16,114 nucleotides of DNA from Pseudomonadales bacterium (GTDB taxonomy: Bacteria > Pseudomonadota > Gammaproteobacteria > Pseudomonadales > DC-out160), in assembly GCA_016765265.1 (NCBI GenBank), contig JAESQG010000090.1:1-16114 (forward strand), written 5' to 3'. Positions 8,201 through 13,661 of this stretch are shown piece after piece; within the stretch, counting starts at the first letter, position 1, and each line of letters begins with the position of its first letter. A program made the translations under genes and the position numbers. The notes under the pieces are model-generated. The model searched no databases, was not told the DNA's origin, and was given only the letters and a program-made list of their open reading frames with translations.

Positions 8201-8464
8201 CAGGGCCGTCGTGAGAGGATAAGTGATTTGGTCTTCCACCAAATCCGGGCTACGCCCAGACCATTGGGTGTAGACAATCACTTGGACATCCGACAGGTCG
8301 GGGATCGCATCCAGTGGTGCCTGTAAAAGACTACGATATCCCCACGTGGCCAAAATCAATACCAGTAAAATGGTGATCCCCGGTTTGTTGGCGCAATAGG
8401 CGATAATGTTAGCGATCCAACCGTTCTGTTCGGTAGGCGGTAGATCTTGATTAGAATTTACCAT
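5282..8464 (-). CDS. cusA: CusA/SilA-type Cu(I)/Ag(I) RND efflux pump, inner-membrane subunit
   Basis: Full-length pump of 1060 residues with the family's 12-helix, two-half layout. Transmembrane helix 1 is at about 28-45. The IGAMVDAAVVMMDNVHKKL segment contains the proton-relay Asp420, and the HME4 signature points to monovalent Cu/Ag pumps. Three methionines match the metal-binding triad of E. coli CusA (Met573, Met623, Met672): Met579 in LYMPTALPGM, Met629 in APLSMVET with nearby Asp623 and Glu631, and Met678 in TEMLATGI. It should capture Cu(I) or Ag(I) from periplasm or cytosol and pass it to the TolC-like channel through the adaptor. Its ATG overlaps the adaptor gene's stop by 7 bases (ATGGTAA), so the two are translationally coupled. 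No lesion is visible in this gene, unlike its partner. Substrate assignment rests on the Met triad and is strong. Confidence 0.95.
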   Translation of the reverse strand: MVNSNQDLPPTEQNGWIANIIAYCANKPGITILLVLILATWGYRSLLQAPLDAIPDLSDVQVIVYTQWSGRSPDLVEDQITYPLTTALLSVPNVRFVRGQSFLGASFVYVIFEDGTDIYWARSRVLEYLNTVATQLPDDVQPTLGPDATGVGWVFQYALVDKTGKHDLAELRALQDFKLRYWLTAIDGVAEVASVGGFVKEYQVQVDPHRLASFGITLRKVIEAIRRSNNDVGGRVLEISGHEHFVRGRGYLKSKEDLTKVVIGVDNNHVPIKLSQVAEITIGPAMQRGLAELDGEGQTVGGIVVMRYGENALNVIERVKQRLQDVQAGLPDGVEVVITYDRSDLIKRAIDTLKHTLIEEMIVVSLIIFAFLLHVRSALVACITLPIAILLAFIPMASQGLTANIMSLGGIAVAIGAMVDAAVVMMDNVHKKLSREHPEADRKALIIQAMQDVGPSIFFSLVIITISFIPVFSLEATEGRMFKPLAFTKTYSMAFAAMLSVTLIPALAVLLVRGKLHSEHNPLNRLLVALFLPMIRFGIRFRWPVVGLALLSLILTWPIAKQLGNEFMPPLNEGSILYMPTALPGMSITEAGKVLQSMDKQLKAFPEVERVFGKVGRSTSATDPAPLSMVETVITLKPKDQWREGLTWDALIAEMDEKLRYPGMPNIWWMPIQTRTEMLATGIRSTLGIKVFGDDLAQIEATAVSIERALQDDPRTAPYTRSAFAERLTGGYFLDFDIDRDAAARYGLNVQDVQEVLMAAVGGIPATQTVEGRERYQVIVRYARDYRDSIENLKKVLVPTKTGTQVPITEVADINFRTGAPMIRTEDGQLVGFVFVDIKGDLGVADYVTQAKQVVAEQVALPAGYRLAWAGQFQYYERAKAKLQWVVPATLLAVFLLLYLHRGRFSDTLFVLSAMPFALMGSIWLLYALDYKLSVAVWVGMIAMAGLAAELGLLMLHYLDHALSEAKQRMPQMSHAQFYEEVALGAAQRIRPMLMTGLTLSISLVPILMSDDTGADVMKRIAAPMVGGTASAMVVVLLVFPALFVLWKLPSINPQNASER

Positions 8465-9666
8465 TGGCCCATCCCCGACTTGAGTTTGCTTTCAGCAGCG
8501 ATCAGGAAGTTGCCGGAAATGACGATGGCATCATCTTCTGCTAAACCTTGGCGCACGATGATCCATTGACCATCACTGTAACCGGTGCGGATGGTTTGAG
8601 GTTTCAAGCGGCCTTCACCCAAATCCCGAAACACAATGCGTTTCTCCCCCGAAGCCATGACGGCATCTTCGGGTATCACCAACATGTCCCCAAGGTCAGC
8701 ATTCAAGGTAACCGTGGCAAACAGGCCTGGTTTTAGGTGACCATTGGTGTTGCTGACTTGAAGGCGCACGCGGGCAGTTCGGGTGCGATTGCCAAGGAAA
8801 GGATCGACCTGCATCACCTGGGCGTCGAAACCCCGCTCCATTAAATTGGGTAAGCGCACTCTGGCGCTCATACCGGATTCGATCAACGGCAAGTCCTGTT
8901 CATAGGCGTAGGCTTCAATCCAAAGGTTGGATAGATCGGCCAACCGCAACAGACGTTCGCCGCGCTTAAACGCGGAACCACTGACGATACGCTTTTCGAT
9001 CACTACGCCATCGGTTGGCGCAAAAATCGGCACATAATCTTGTGCCTTGCCCTGGCGTTCCAGCCAGCTGATTTGCGCGGCATTGAGTCCCCACAAAGAA
9101 AGGCGCTTACGACTGGCGGCCGTCAAGGCTAGACGCTGTGAGCCCGCGCCTGCGCGCTTGAATGTTTCCAGGTATTCTTCCTGCAACGAGAGCAATTCCG
9201 GGCTGTACACCGAAAACAAAATCTCTCCCTTGCGAATAGTTTTCCCCTCAAAGTTGGCTTTTAAATCGCCAATCCAGCCATCAAACCGCAGGCTGACATC
9301 GCTCAATCGCGTCTGATCATAGGTTACTTGGCCTTGCAGGCGGATCGGAACCTTAAAGTGTTTTCTCACCACCTTGCCGGTTTTTACCCCAATAACCTGA
9401 CGTCGACCTTCATCCACCAGAATACTGCCACTTTGCAACTCCTCACGGGTCACTGGCACTAGATCCATACCGCAGATCGGGCAGGTACCCGGTGCCGCTG
9501 ATTTGACTGACGGATGCATGGAGCAGGTGTGGTAAGCGACATCCCCAGTAGGTGTCGCCGTGGTCAGCGTGATCCCTTTGCGGCTAGTGGCCACATCGAA
9601 TGACAGATCCACATGATGAGCTTCATCGGTAGCAACATCCACCGCCAAAGGCCAAGAACCTGCCAT
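8458..9666 (-). CDS. cusB: CusB-type RND periplasmic adaptor, main part downstream of an in-frame stop
   Basis: Membrane-fusion adaptor linking the CusA pump to the outer-membrane channel. Residues 45-72 form a heavy-metal-binding domain with Cys48, Met50, His51, Cys62, Cys65 and Met67 (YHTCSMHP, then CPICGMDLVPV). Then come a barrel-sandwich segment (GQVTYDQTRLSDVSLRFDGWI), the alpha-hairpin (FSVYSPELLSLQEEYLETFKRAG), the lipoyl half-motif (PTDGVVIEKRIVSGSAFKRGERLLRLADLS) and the beta-barrel/membrane-proximal end. The visible start, ATG 9666, has no good ribosome site and no export signal. The first 30 residues complete the FixH-like domain encoded just upstream in the same frame, separated only by a TAG at 9679-9681. 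The intact gene would give about 531 residues from 10053. As it stands, periplasmic function requires stop readthrough, or the gene is inactive. Confidence 0.85.
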   Translation of the reverse strand: MAGSWPLAVDVATDEAHHVDLSFDVATSRKGITLTTATPTGDVAYHTCSMHPSVKSAAPGTCPICGMDLVPVTREELQSGSILVDEGRRQVIGVKTGKVVRKHFKVPIRLQGQVTYDQTRLSDVSLRFDGWIGDLKANFEGKTIRKGEILFSVYSPELLSLQEEYLETFKRAGAGSQRLALTAASRKRLSLWGLNAAQISWLERQGKAQDYVPIFAPTDGVVIEKRIVSGSAFKRGERLLRLADLSNLWIEAYAYEQDLPLIESGMSARVRLPNLMERGFDAQVMQVDPFLGNRTRTARVRLQVSNTNGHLKPGLFATVTLNADLGDMLVIPEDAVMASGEKRIVFRDLGEGRLKPQTIRTGYSDGQWIIVRQGLAEDDAIVISGNFLIAAESKLKSGMGQW

Positions 9667-9678
9667 GGGCAGATCGAA

Positions 9679-9681
9679 CTA
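9679..9681 (-). other. In-frame TAG interrupting the CusB adaptor
   Basis: On the minus strand the codons read GGC GTG TAT CAG GGG TAG TTC GAT CTG CCC ATG GCA GGT, one unbroken frame apart from the TAG. The protein context GVYQG-stop-FDLPMAGSWPL is the middle of one FixH-like domain. A single change such as TCG (Ser) to TAG would explain it. No base insertion is needed, unlike the NHL lesion. Confidence 0.85.
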
Positions 9682-10053
9682 CCCCTGATACACGCCGGGA
9701 GCGATTTCAGTAATATCAGCCTGAGCGTACATCGCAGGCATGGCACCCATGGCGGGCATTTCACCAACTGCTCGGACTTTGGCACCCTGGAGTGGTTGAC
9801 CCTGATTGTCCCGCACCTGGATCACCACACGGTTTTTACCCACTTGCGGCGTCTCGGGCTGTACGGATACTGCCAATTGAAAAGGACCGGCGTTGATAAA
9901 GTCGGCAGTGGTTGCGAGGGTGTTTTGAGTGCTGAACGGGGACATCGTTGACCAGTCTTTCTGCACGCCCCACAGGGCAATGATTAACATGGCCATCATT
10001 ACCGATAGGCCAATGAAGTATTCTTTGCGTAGCCCATTCATCCACTTATTCAT
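9679..10053 (-). CDS. N-terminal FixH/YtkA-like domain and membrane anchor of the CusB adaptor (ends at in-frame TAG)
   Basis: 124 residues. Residues 1-11 are basic and residues 12-30 form a hydrophobic helix (YFIGLSVMMAMLIIALWGV), an anchor that carries the rest into the periplasm. From about residue 56 a YtkA/FixH-like immunoglobulin-type domain begins (GPFQLAVSVQPETPQVGKN, RVVIQVRDNQGQPLQGAKV). Its Met-rich turn EMPAMGAMPAMYA (98-110) could bind Cu(I). The domain is cut at VYQG by TAG, and its last strands are encoded in the next fragment. Many CusB-like adaptors carry this domain fused before the heavy-metal-binding domain. The ATG overlaps the stop of the TolC-like gene by 8 bases (ATGAATAA). 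It could be translated and secreted as an incomplete domain, but independent function is doubtful. Confidence 0.8.
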   Translation of the reverse strand: MNKWMNGLRKEYFIGLSVMMAMLIIALWGVQKDWSTMSPFSTQNTLATTADFINAGPFQLAVSVQPETPQVGKNRVVIQVRDNQGQPLQGAKVRAVGEMPAMGAMPAMYAQADITEIAPGVYQG

Positions 10054-11401
10054 GAGTGTTTACCCCTTGATCGAGACCATCGTTTTTTGGCGGAGTGTTG
10101 CGTGTCTCACTCCACTTTTCGTTCCACTCTGTCATTTGCACCAGTCCGGCCGAAGCGGTTAGTCCGGCAAAGTGCGCATACTGGTCACGCAGTGCCATTT
10201 GGGTCTTACGCTCGGTGGCCAGCAACTGACGCTGGCCGGTGAGTAGTGACAAAAAATCCCCCGATCCAGACCGGTATTCATCTCGGGCGGTGGTGAGACT
10301 CTCTTCCGCCAGTGGTAATAGGTCATTTTCATAGAGCCGATGCACGTCGATGGCCTGCTGCCAGAAACTGTGTGCCTGCATCAGTTGCTCTCTCAACTGC
10401 ACCCGTAAGTCCTGTTGTTCCCAGCGCAGCGCATTTTTCTCTGCGTGCAGGCTGTCTTCTCGGTTGCTGCGCTTACCAAAGTCAAACGGCAGGTTAAAGC
10501 TCACGCCGATCACCCAGCGTTGTTCGTCATTCATCCACAAACTGTTGTAACGCGCCATCGCGGAAAAATTGGGATAGCGATTCTTTTCTGCCAGGGCCAG
10601 TTCGCTGTTTTTTTGCCGCTTTTGTGCGTTCAATCCCCGCATGGCAGGCTGGCGATCCAATACGGACAGCCATGCGTCGAACGCACCCGTTGGCAAGCGA
10701 GTGAGAGGCAAATCGGAATCCATGGTGAAGTTGGTCGTTGTAGGAAGATTGGCCAGACGTCTCAATTTGCTCGCATCGCGCTCAATATTCGCCTTGAGTT
10801 CGATGGCTTCCTGTAACAATAAATGATGTTCATGGGTGGCTTGCAATACGGCTGACTTGTTGCTGGTCCCCGAGCCATACTTGGCACGCACCACTGCGAT
10901 AAACTCCTGCCAAAGCGCTCGGTGCCTCTGGTTAATGGACAGAAGCTTGCGATGGTATTGCCACTGTGCATAGGCTAATCGAACGCCACTAGCCAAGCGT
11001 ACCTGCCCCTGACTCTGCCGTGCCAGCCAGACATCGGATTGGGCATCGGCGGCCTTTCCCCGCAATGACAACACTCCCGGCCAGGGCAAGGGCTGCCTGA
11101 GCTCAACGATATAGCCGTCATCGAATCGGTCTTCGCCAAAAGTCTGTGGTGCTACACCCAGCATTAGTTTGGGATCGTCAAGCTGGCCCACACTTTGAGC
11201 TCGGTATCGTTGCGCCGCTAAACGTTCCCCGATGGCTTGTTGCCCGGCATTACAGGCAAGCGCTAACCGCACCAGCATTTCGGCGTCGGTAATGACTGAC
11301 ACCTGGCAATCAGACTCCGCCAGGACAATAGATGGGGAGAGAAAGCACCCCACAAAAAACGGTACGATAACTGGCCGTACCAGGCGTTGAAAATAAGTCA
11401 C
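10046..11401 (-). CDS. cusC: TolC-family outer-membrane factor of the cus system
   Basis: Outer-membrane and periplasmic tunnel protein of about 451 residues that should dock on the CusB/CusA complex. After a signal peptide (hydrophobic LVRPVIVPFFVGCFLSPSIVLA, cut before ESDC) the sequence shows the two-fold TolC pattern. Long coiled helices such as ARQSQGQVRLASGVRLAYAQWQYHRKLLSIN and a repeat in the second half (ALRWEQQDLRVQLREQLMQAHSFW) flank strands such as LMLGVAPQTF and VIGVSFNLPFDFGKR. Start choice: an ATG exists at 11425, but AAGGAG lies inside that extension, 6 bases before GTG 11401. The GTG start also puts the signal peptide closer to the N-terminus, so I prefer it. The 3' end overlaps the adaptor gene by 8 bases. 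Family call is firm; the symbol rests on operon context. Confidence 0.88.
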   Translation of the reverse strand: MTYFQRLVRPVIVPFFVGCFLSPSIVLAESDCQVSVITDAEMLVRLALACNAGQQAIGERLAAQRYRAQSVGQLDDPKLMLGVAPQTFGEDRFDDGYIVELRQPLPWPGVLSLRGKAADAQSDVWLARQSQGQVRLASGVRLAYAQWQYHRKLLSINQRHRALWQEFIAVVRAKYGSGTSNKSAVLQATHEHHLLLQEAIELKANIERDASKLRRLANLPTTTNFTMDSDLPLTRLPTGAFDAWLSVLDRQPAMRGLNAQKRQKNSELALAEKNRYPNFSAMARYNSLWMNDEQRWVIGVSFNLPFDFGKRSNREDSLHAEKNALRWEQQDLRVQLREQLMQAHSFWQQAIDVHRLYENDLLPLAEESLTTARDEYRSGSGDFLSLLTGQRQLLATERKTQMALRDQYAHFAGLTASAGLVQMTEWNEKWSETRNTPPKNDGLDQGVNTHE

Positions 11402-11415
11402 AGTTAACTCCTTAG
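11402..11415 (-). promoter_or_regulatory. Ribosome binding site that decides the TolC-like gene start
   Basis: The minus strand reads CCTAAGGAGTTAACT followed by GTG at 11401. The strong AAGGAG with 6-base spacing argues against the upstream ATG at 11425, which has no comparable site and would leave this sequence inside the coding region. Confidence 0.7.
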
Positions 11416-11462
11416 GAAATCCCATGCCGAGCCACGCGAAAAACGCAAACTATCGGCAGCTA

Positions 11463-11475
11463 TTCGATAATCGAA
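11463..11475. promoter_or_regulatory. Short perfect dyad upstream of cusC, possible operator
   Basis: TTCGAT-A-ATCGAA is a perfect 6-bp inverted repeat about 60 bases upstream of the cusC start. No convincing -35/-10 pair surrounds it. It could be a regulator site or chance; no regulator is assigned. Confidence 0.25.
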
Positions 11476-11488
11476 AACGAATGGAAAT

Positions 11489-11521
11489 ATCCTGCGATCG
11501 TTCAGAATTGAACGTCAGGAT
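11489..11521. terminator. Nested hairpin between the Cys-rich gene and cusC
   Basis: CGTTCA pairs with TGAACG around a 4-base loop (11499-11514). An outer ATCCTG/CAGGAT pair (11489-11494 with 11516-11521) encloses it with short internal bulges. No clear U-tract follows on either strand. It may attenuate read-through from the upstream small gene into cusCBA or stabilise mRNA ends rather than fully terminate. Confidence 0.35.
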
Positions 11522-11533
11522 CTCAAGGAGTGA

Positions 11534-11965
11534 CTAGATACGTAGGCGTAACGTGGAAAGATAAATATTCGTTCCCGGACTGCCGGGATCGGCATCGAGA
11601 TCCCAGATTTCAGGGAGTAATGGTGGATTAGCAACTTCAGGCCAGAGGCTGACCAGCAGGAAAACAAGAGTTGTTTGTGGCAGTTCGAATGCAGGGCCGG
11701 ATTGCAGAGCGACAGGATCGTTGGATTCTAGATCGCTGGCTTTTAAGGTGAGTTCAGTACTGATGTCGCAACAGGATAAGTGCTCGGATTGACCATCGTC
11801 AGCCTGTTTTTGCACGGCCATGTCACCGCAACAGCAATGTTTGATCGGACCACTGTGTTCCATCATTTGACAGGCAAACACGGTTTGCACTTGCAACAGC
11901 AAGCCCAACAGCATGAGTGCTACGATTGCCTTTTTCTGCCAACATGATGCTCTGAATGAATTCAT
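11534..11965 (-). CDS. Small Cys-rich exported protein, function unknown
   Basis: 143 residues from ATG 11965. A longer frame reaches 12034, but that start would lie upstream of the promoter found at 12000-12030, so the shorter one is chosen. Residues 10-31 form a signal peptide (IVALMLLGLLLQVQTVFA). The mature part begins CQMMEHSG and holds clustered thiols: Cys44-Cys45-Cys46 (HCCCGDM) and Cys65-Cys66 (HLSCCD), with His and Met nearby, which suits soft-metal binding in the periplasm. A second hydrophobic stretch (TTLVFLLVSLWP) follows, and the end is YLSTLRLRI. It shares style, not obvious sequence, with the exported protein at 12632. I do not recognise a named family. Position directly before cusCBA suggests a metal-buffering or sensing accessory. 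Confidence 0.6.
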   Translation of the reverse strand: MNSFRASCWQKKAIVALMLLGLLLQVQTVFACQMMEHSGPIKHCCCGDMAVQKQADDGQSEHLSCCDISTELTLKASDLESNDPVALQSGPAFELPQTTLVFLLVSLWPEVANPPLLPEIWDLDADPGSPGTNIYLSTLRLRI

Positions 11966-11999
11966 TTGCCGAATAATCTGACCTGTATGTAAATCAGGG

Positions 12000-12030
12000 A
12001 TAATAACCCCGTATCTTAATGCTGAGTCAA
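12000..12030 (-). promoter_or_regulatory. Promoter with 19-bp spacer before the Cys-rich gene and cusCBA
   Basis: On the minus strand TTGACT (12030-12025) and TATTAT (12005-12000) are 19 bp apart. Both boxes are near consensus, but the spacing is that of a MerR-activated promoter. The spacer's ACTCAGCAT and ATACGGGGT arms match at 6 of 9 positions, a loose dyad. Transcription would start near 11993 and give a leader of about 28 bases to ATG 11965. A MerR-family activator is plausible; the one at 2215-2604 is a candidate, though the arms differ from its presumed own operator. Confidence 0.6.
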
Positions 12031-12037
12031 GCATTAA
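12016..12037. repeat. Inverted repeat overlapping the -35 box of the Cys-rich gene promoter
   Basis: TTAATGCT and AGCATTAA form a perfect 8-bp inverted repeat around GAGTCA, and the centre plus inner arm cover the TTGACT -35 box. A protein bound here would block RNA polymerase, so this could be a repressor site; it could also be a left-over of the sequence flanking the arsJ scar. Confidence 0.45.
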
Positions 12038-12117
12038 TAATAGAAAAATGCTACTTCCGTTTGACCATCATAGCGGCCATTTTCTCTTTATCAGCCTTTT
12101 TCTGTGTCCGTGCTGGC

Positions 12118-12361
12118 ACTAGTTACTTGATTGTGAGCTTTGCTGGAGAAGATTGCGTATCACGCGATGTGGGCTTTTATATATATGGCCAACGCCATGG
12201 GTAGACTGATCGGAACGCTATTGTCTGGCTGGATATTTCAAGATTATGGACTTATTGCCTGTTTATGGATTTCATCAGCCTTCCTCGCTTTGGCCGCTTT
12301 AATTTCGCTGACGCTGCCAACACATAAGACTCCAGAAGAAATCTCCTCCCCAAATATTTGA
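12118..12361 (+). pseudogene. arsJ: 3' remnant of an arsJ-like MFS gene, with frameshift
   Basis: Two plus-strand frames together spell the C-terminal end of an MFS protein: TSYLIVSFAGEDCVSRDVGFY to 12180, then MANAMGRLIGTLLSG and WIFQDYGLIACLWISSAFLALAALISLTLP to the stop at 12361. This matches what I recall of the ArsJ C-terminus (SYLIVSYA, DVGFYYMANAMGRL, GTLLSGW), the efflux protein for 1-arseno-3-phosphoglycerate. About 80 of roughly 400 residues remain. The frame breaks at the TATATATA run (12178-12186), where one extra base separates GFY from MANAM. Upstream of about 12118 the similarity is lost. No start or other ars gene is present. Naming rests on remembered motifs rather than a search. 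Confidence 0.7.
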
Positions 12362-12369
12362 GTGAGGAG
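12343..12369. repeat. Hairpin at the end of the arsJ remnant
   Basis: CTCCTC (12343-12348) pairs with GAGGAG (12364-12369), enclosing the small palindrome CAAATATTTG that overlaps the stop codon. There is no U-tract. It may be the old transcript end of the arsJ gene. Confidence 0.35.
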
Positions 12370-12430
12370 GACAGCGGCCCAGCTTAATACGTTCTCAAAT
12401 CAAGCGTGGATAAATCTGTATCTGGCAGGG

Positions 12431-12459
12431 TTGACTGATGGTAGTAGTAGGCGTTTATT
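12431..12459 (+). promoter_or_regulatory. Candidate promoter of the cop cluster
   Basis: TTGACT (12431-12436) and TTTATT (12454-12459) are separated by 17 bp, normal sigma-70 geometry. The start would fall near 12467, leaving a long leader of about 165 bases that includes the 24-bp palindrome at 12530. A promoter closer to the gene is possible but not evident. Confidence 0.4.
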
Positions 12460-12529
12460 GCTCGTGCAAGGGCTTGTTGAAAAATACTGTTAAAATCAGT
12501 GGCCTATGGTTTTGTTTGCATTTGTTTCC

Positions 12530-12553
12530 TTGTTCTGCAAGCTTGCAGAACAA
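12530..12553. repeat. 24-bp perfect palindrome
   Basis: TTGTTCTGCAAG is followed at once by its exact reverse complement, giving 24 bp with no loop and no mismatch, then AAATAA. In RNA it would make a 10-bp stem with a 4-base loop. It lacks a following T-run on either strand, so a terminator is unlikely. It may be a binding site or leader hairpin for the gene starting 79 bases downstream. Confidence 0.6.
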
Positions 12554-12631
12554 AAATAATGGAACTAATATTGTTCAGTGCGCTCTATGCACCCGTAAGG
12601 TAAATGGATCACTTCGGTAGTTAAGCGAATA

Positions 12632-13003
12632 ATGCGGATAGCAAAGTACAAAAATATAATCGTAGCACTACTGATGATGGCTTTTATTGGCCAGGCGGTG
12701 GCGTCTGCGAGCACCGTTTGCCAAATGCAGTCAGTACCCTCTCAGTCTCATCAGAAAATGGCGGGTACTGACACAAAAAATCATTCCCAGCATATGGGCT
12801 TAGATTCTTCATCTACAGATGAAATTGCCACTTTTGACCGTTGTCCTGCTTGTGACTGCAGCTTAGGTGGGTGCATTGCCGTTGTGTTGCCCGAGTCTCA
12901 ATCAGTGTTTGCAGCTAGTCTCGGTTCATTAACCATTGATTACAATGAGTTGGCTGAAAGTGAGCTGACCGTTTCTCTTTACCGTCCCCCTATTGCCCGC
13001 TAA
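12632..13003 (+). CDS. Small Cys/His/Met-rich exported protein at head of cop cluster
   Basis: 123 residues. Residues 1-26 form a signal peptide (basic start, IIVALLMMAFIGQAVASA). The mature part carries a His/Met-rich stretch (QSHQKMAG, NHSQHMG, residues 38-56) and a thiol cluster Cys71-Pro-Ala-Cys74-Asp-Cys76 with Cys81 (RCPACDCSLGGC). It ends SLYRPPIAR, an ending I associate with small periplasmic proteins encoded beside copper genes. These are potential Cu(I) ligands; the precise function is unknown. A CopL-like regulatory or buffering role is possible, but the resemblance is too loose for a name. The ribosome site before ATG is poor (AAGCGAAT). It is separated by 114 bases from the DUF411 gene and is probably co-transcribed. 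Confidence 0.65.
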   Translation: MRIAKYKNIIVALLMMAFIGQAVASASTVCQMQSVPSQSHQKMAGTDTKNHSQHMGLDSSSTDEIATFDRCPACDCSLGGCIAVVLPESQSVFAASLGSLTIDYNELAESELTVSLYRPPIAR

Positions 13004-13055
13004 TTCAAGGTAAGTGCGCCTGAGTTTTGGCGCTCCTTGCTCGACCTATATTAGC

Positions 13056-13074
13056 GGGAGTCCAAAAAACTCCC
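13056..13074. repeat. Small hairpin before the DUF411 gene
   Basis: GGGAGT pairs with ACTCCC around a 7-base loop (CCAAAAA) in the 114-base gap. A weaker GCGCC/GGCGC pair lies at about 13017-13034. No U-tract follows, so full termination is unlikely; partial attenuation between the genes is possible. Confidence 0.35.
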
Positions 13075-13117
13075 AATTAAAGGCTTGAAAAGGCCTAGGT
13101 TCTTCGTGGGAGTTATC

Positions 13118-13651
13118 ATGAAAATGAGTATCAATGAGGTGCGATGGCTTGCTGTCATTGCACTATCTTGGGGTGTTGTTGCGTATTCGGACAGTGCTGA
13201 TTTAGCCAAGGTATCAACCCCCACCGTCCTATCGGCTAGACAAGTGTCTCTGGATGTTTATAAAAGCCGAACCTGCGGTTGCTGTAAAAAATGGATCACG
13301 CATGTCGAGGGCCTGGACTTTGAAGCCACGGTACATCACCCTGAAAATTTGAGCAGAATCAAGACCGATAAAGGCATTGCTCCTCGCTACCAATCCTGTC
13401 ATACGGCCGTTTCCAAGGAGGGTTATGTCTTCGAAGGCCATATTCCTGCCGGTATCATTCAGCGTTTCCTTGCCAACCCGCCTCTTTATGCCATTGGTCT
13501 GGCTGTGCCCGGTATGCCAATGGGCAGCCCAGGTATGGAGGTGGGAAACCGGCAAGACGAATACGATGTCTTACTGCTTAAAAAAGAGGGTAATGCCGAG
13601 GTCTATGACCATATTGGCGCCAGCCGCTCAGATGATAACGAAAATTTATAG
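13118..13651 (+). CDS. DUF411 metal-binding exported protein
   Basis: 177 residues from ATG 13118, chosen because GGGAG sits 5 bases before it; the frame could be extended to a TTG at 13085 that has no support. Residues 8-23 are hydrophobic (signal peptide or anchor), so the protein should act in the periplasm. The DUF411 domain spans about 43-165: YKSRTCGCCKKW with Cys53, Cys55 and Cys56, then QSCHTA with Cys94 and His95, GHIPA (108-111), and the Met-rich loop PGMPMGSPGME (131-141). These are the family's conserved Cys, His and Met residues and look like a Cu(I) site. Family members are regularly encoded next to copA, and a copper-delivery or storage role is proposed rather than proven. The next gene, copA, starts 10 bases after its stop. 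Confidence 0.85.
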   Translation: MKMSINEVRWLAVIALSWGVVAYSDSADLAKVSTPTVLSARQVSLDVYKSRTCGCCKKWITHVEGLDFEATVHHPENLSRIKTDKGIAPRYQSCHTAVSKEGYVFEGHIPAGIIQRFLANPPLYAIGLAVPGMPMGSPGMEVGNRQDEYDVLLLKKEGNAEVYDHIGASRSDDNENL

Positions 13652-13661
13652 AGGATAAGAG

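Larger units (their letters stand above)
12362..12631. other. Gene-free stretch between the arsJ remnant and the cop cluster
   Basis: I see no convincing protein gene here; a 60-codon plus-strand frame (12438-12620) lacks a ribosome site and resembles nothing I know. It holds a candidate promoter (12431-12459) and a 24-bp perfect palindrome (12530-12553), both on the approach to the cop genes. Confidence 0.5.

Noticed and set aside
12019..12120. Extension of the arsJ remnant upstream of 12118
   Set aside because: The frame is open, but the sequence no longer resembles ArsJ there and overlaps the divergent promoter, so I did not extend the pseudogene.
12438..12620. 60-codon plus-strand frame before the cop cluster
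   Set aside because: No ribosome site, no recognisable motif, and it spans the perfect palindrome; more likely leader sequence.
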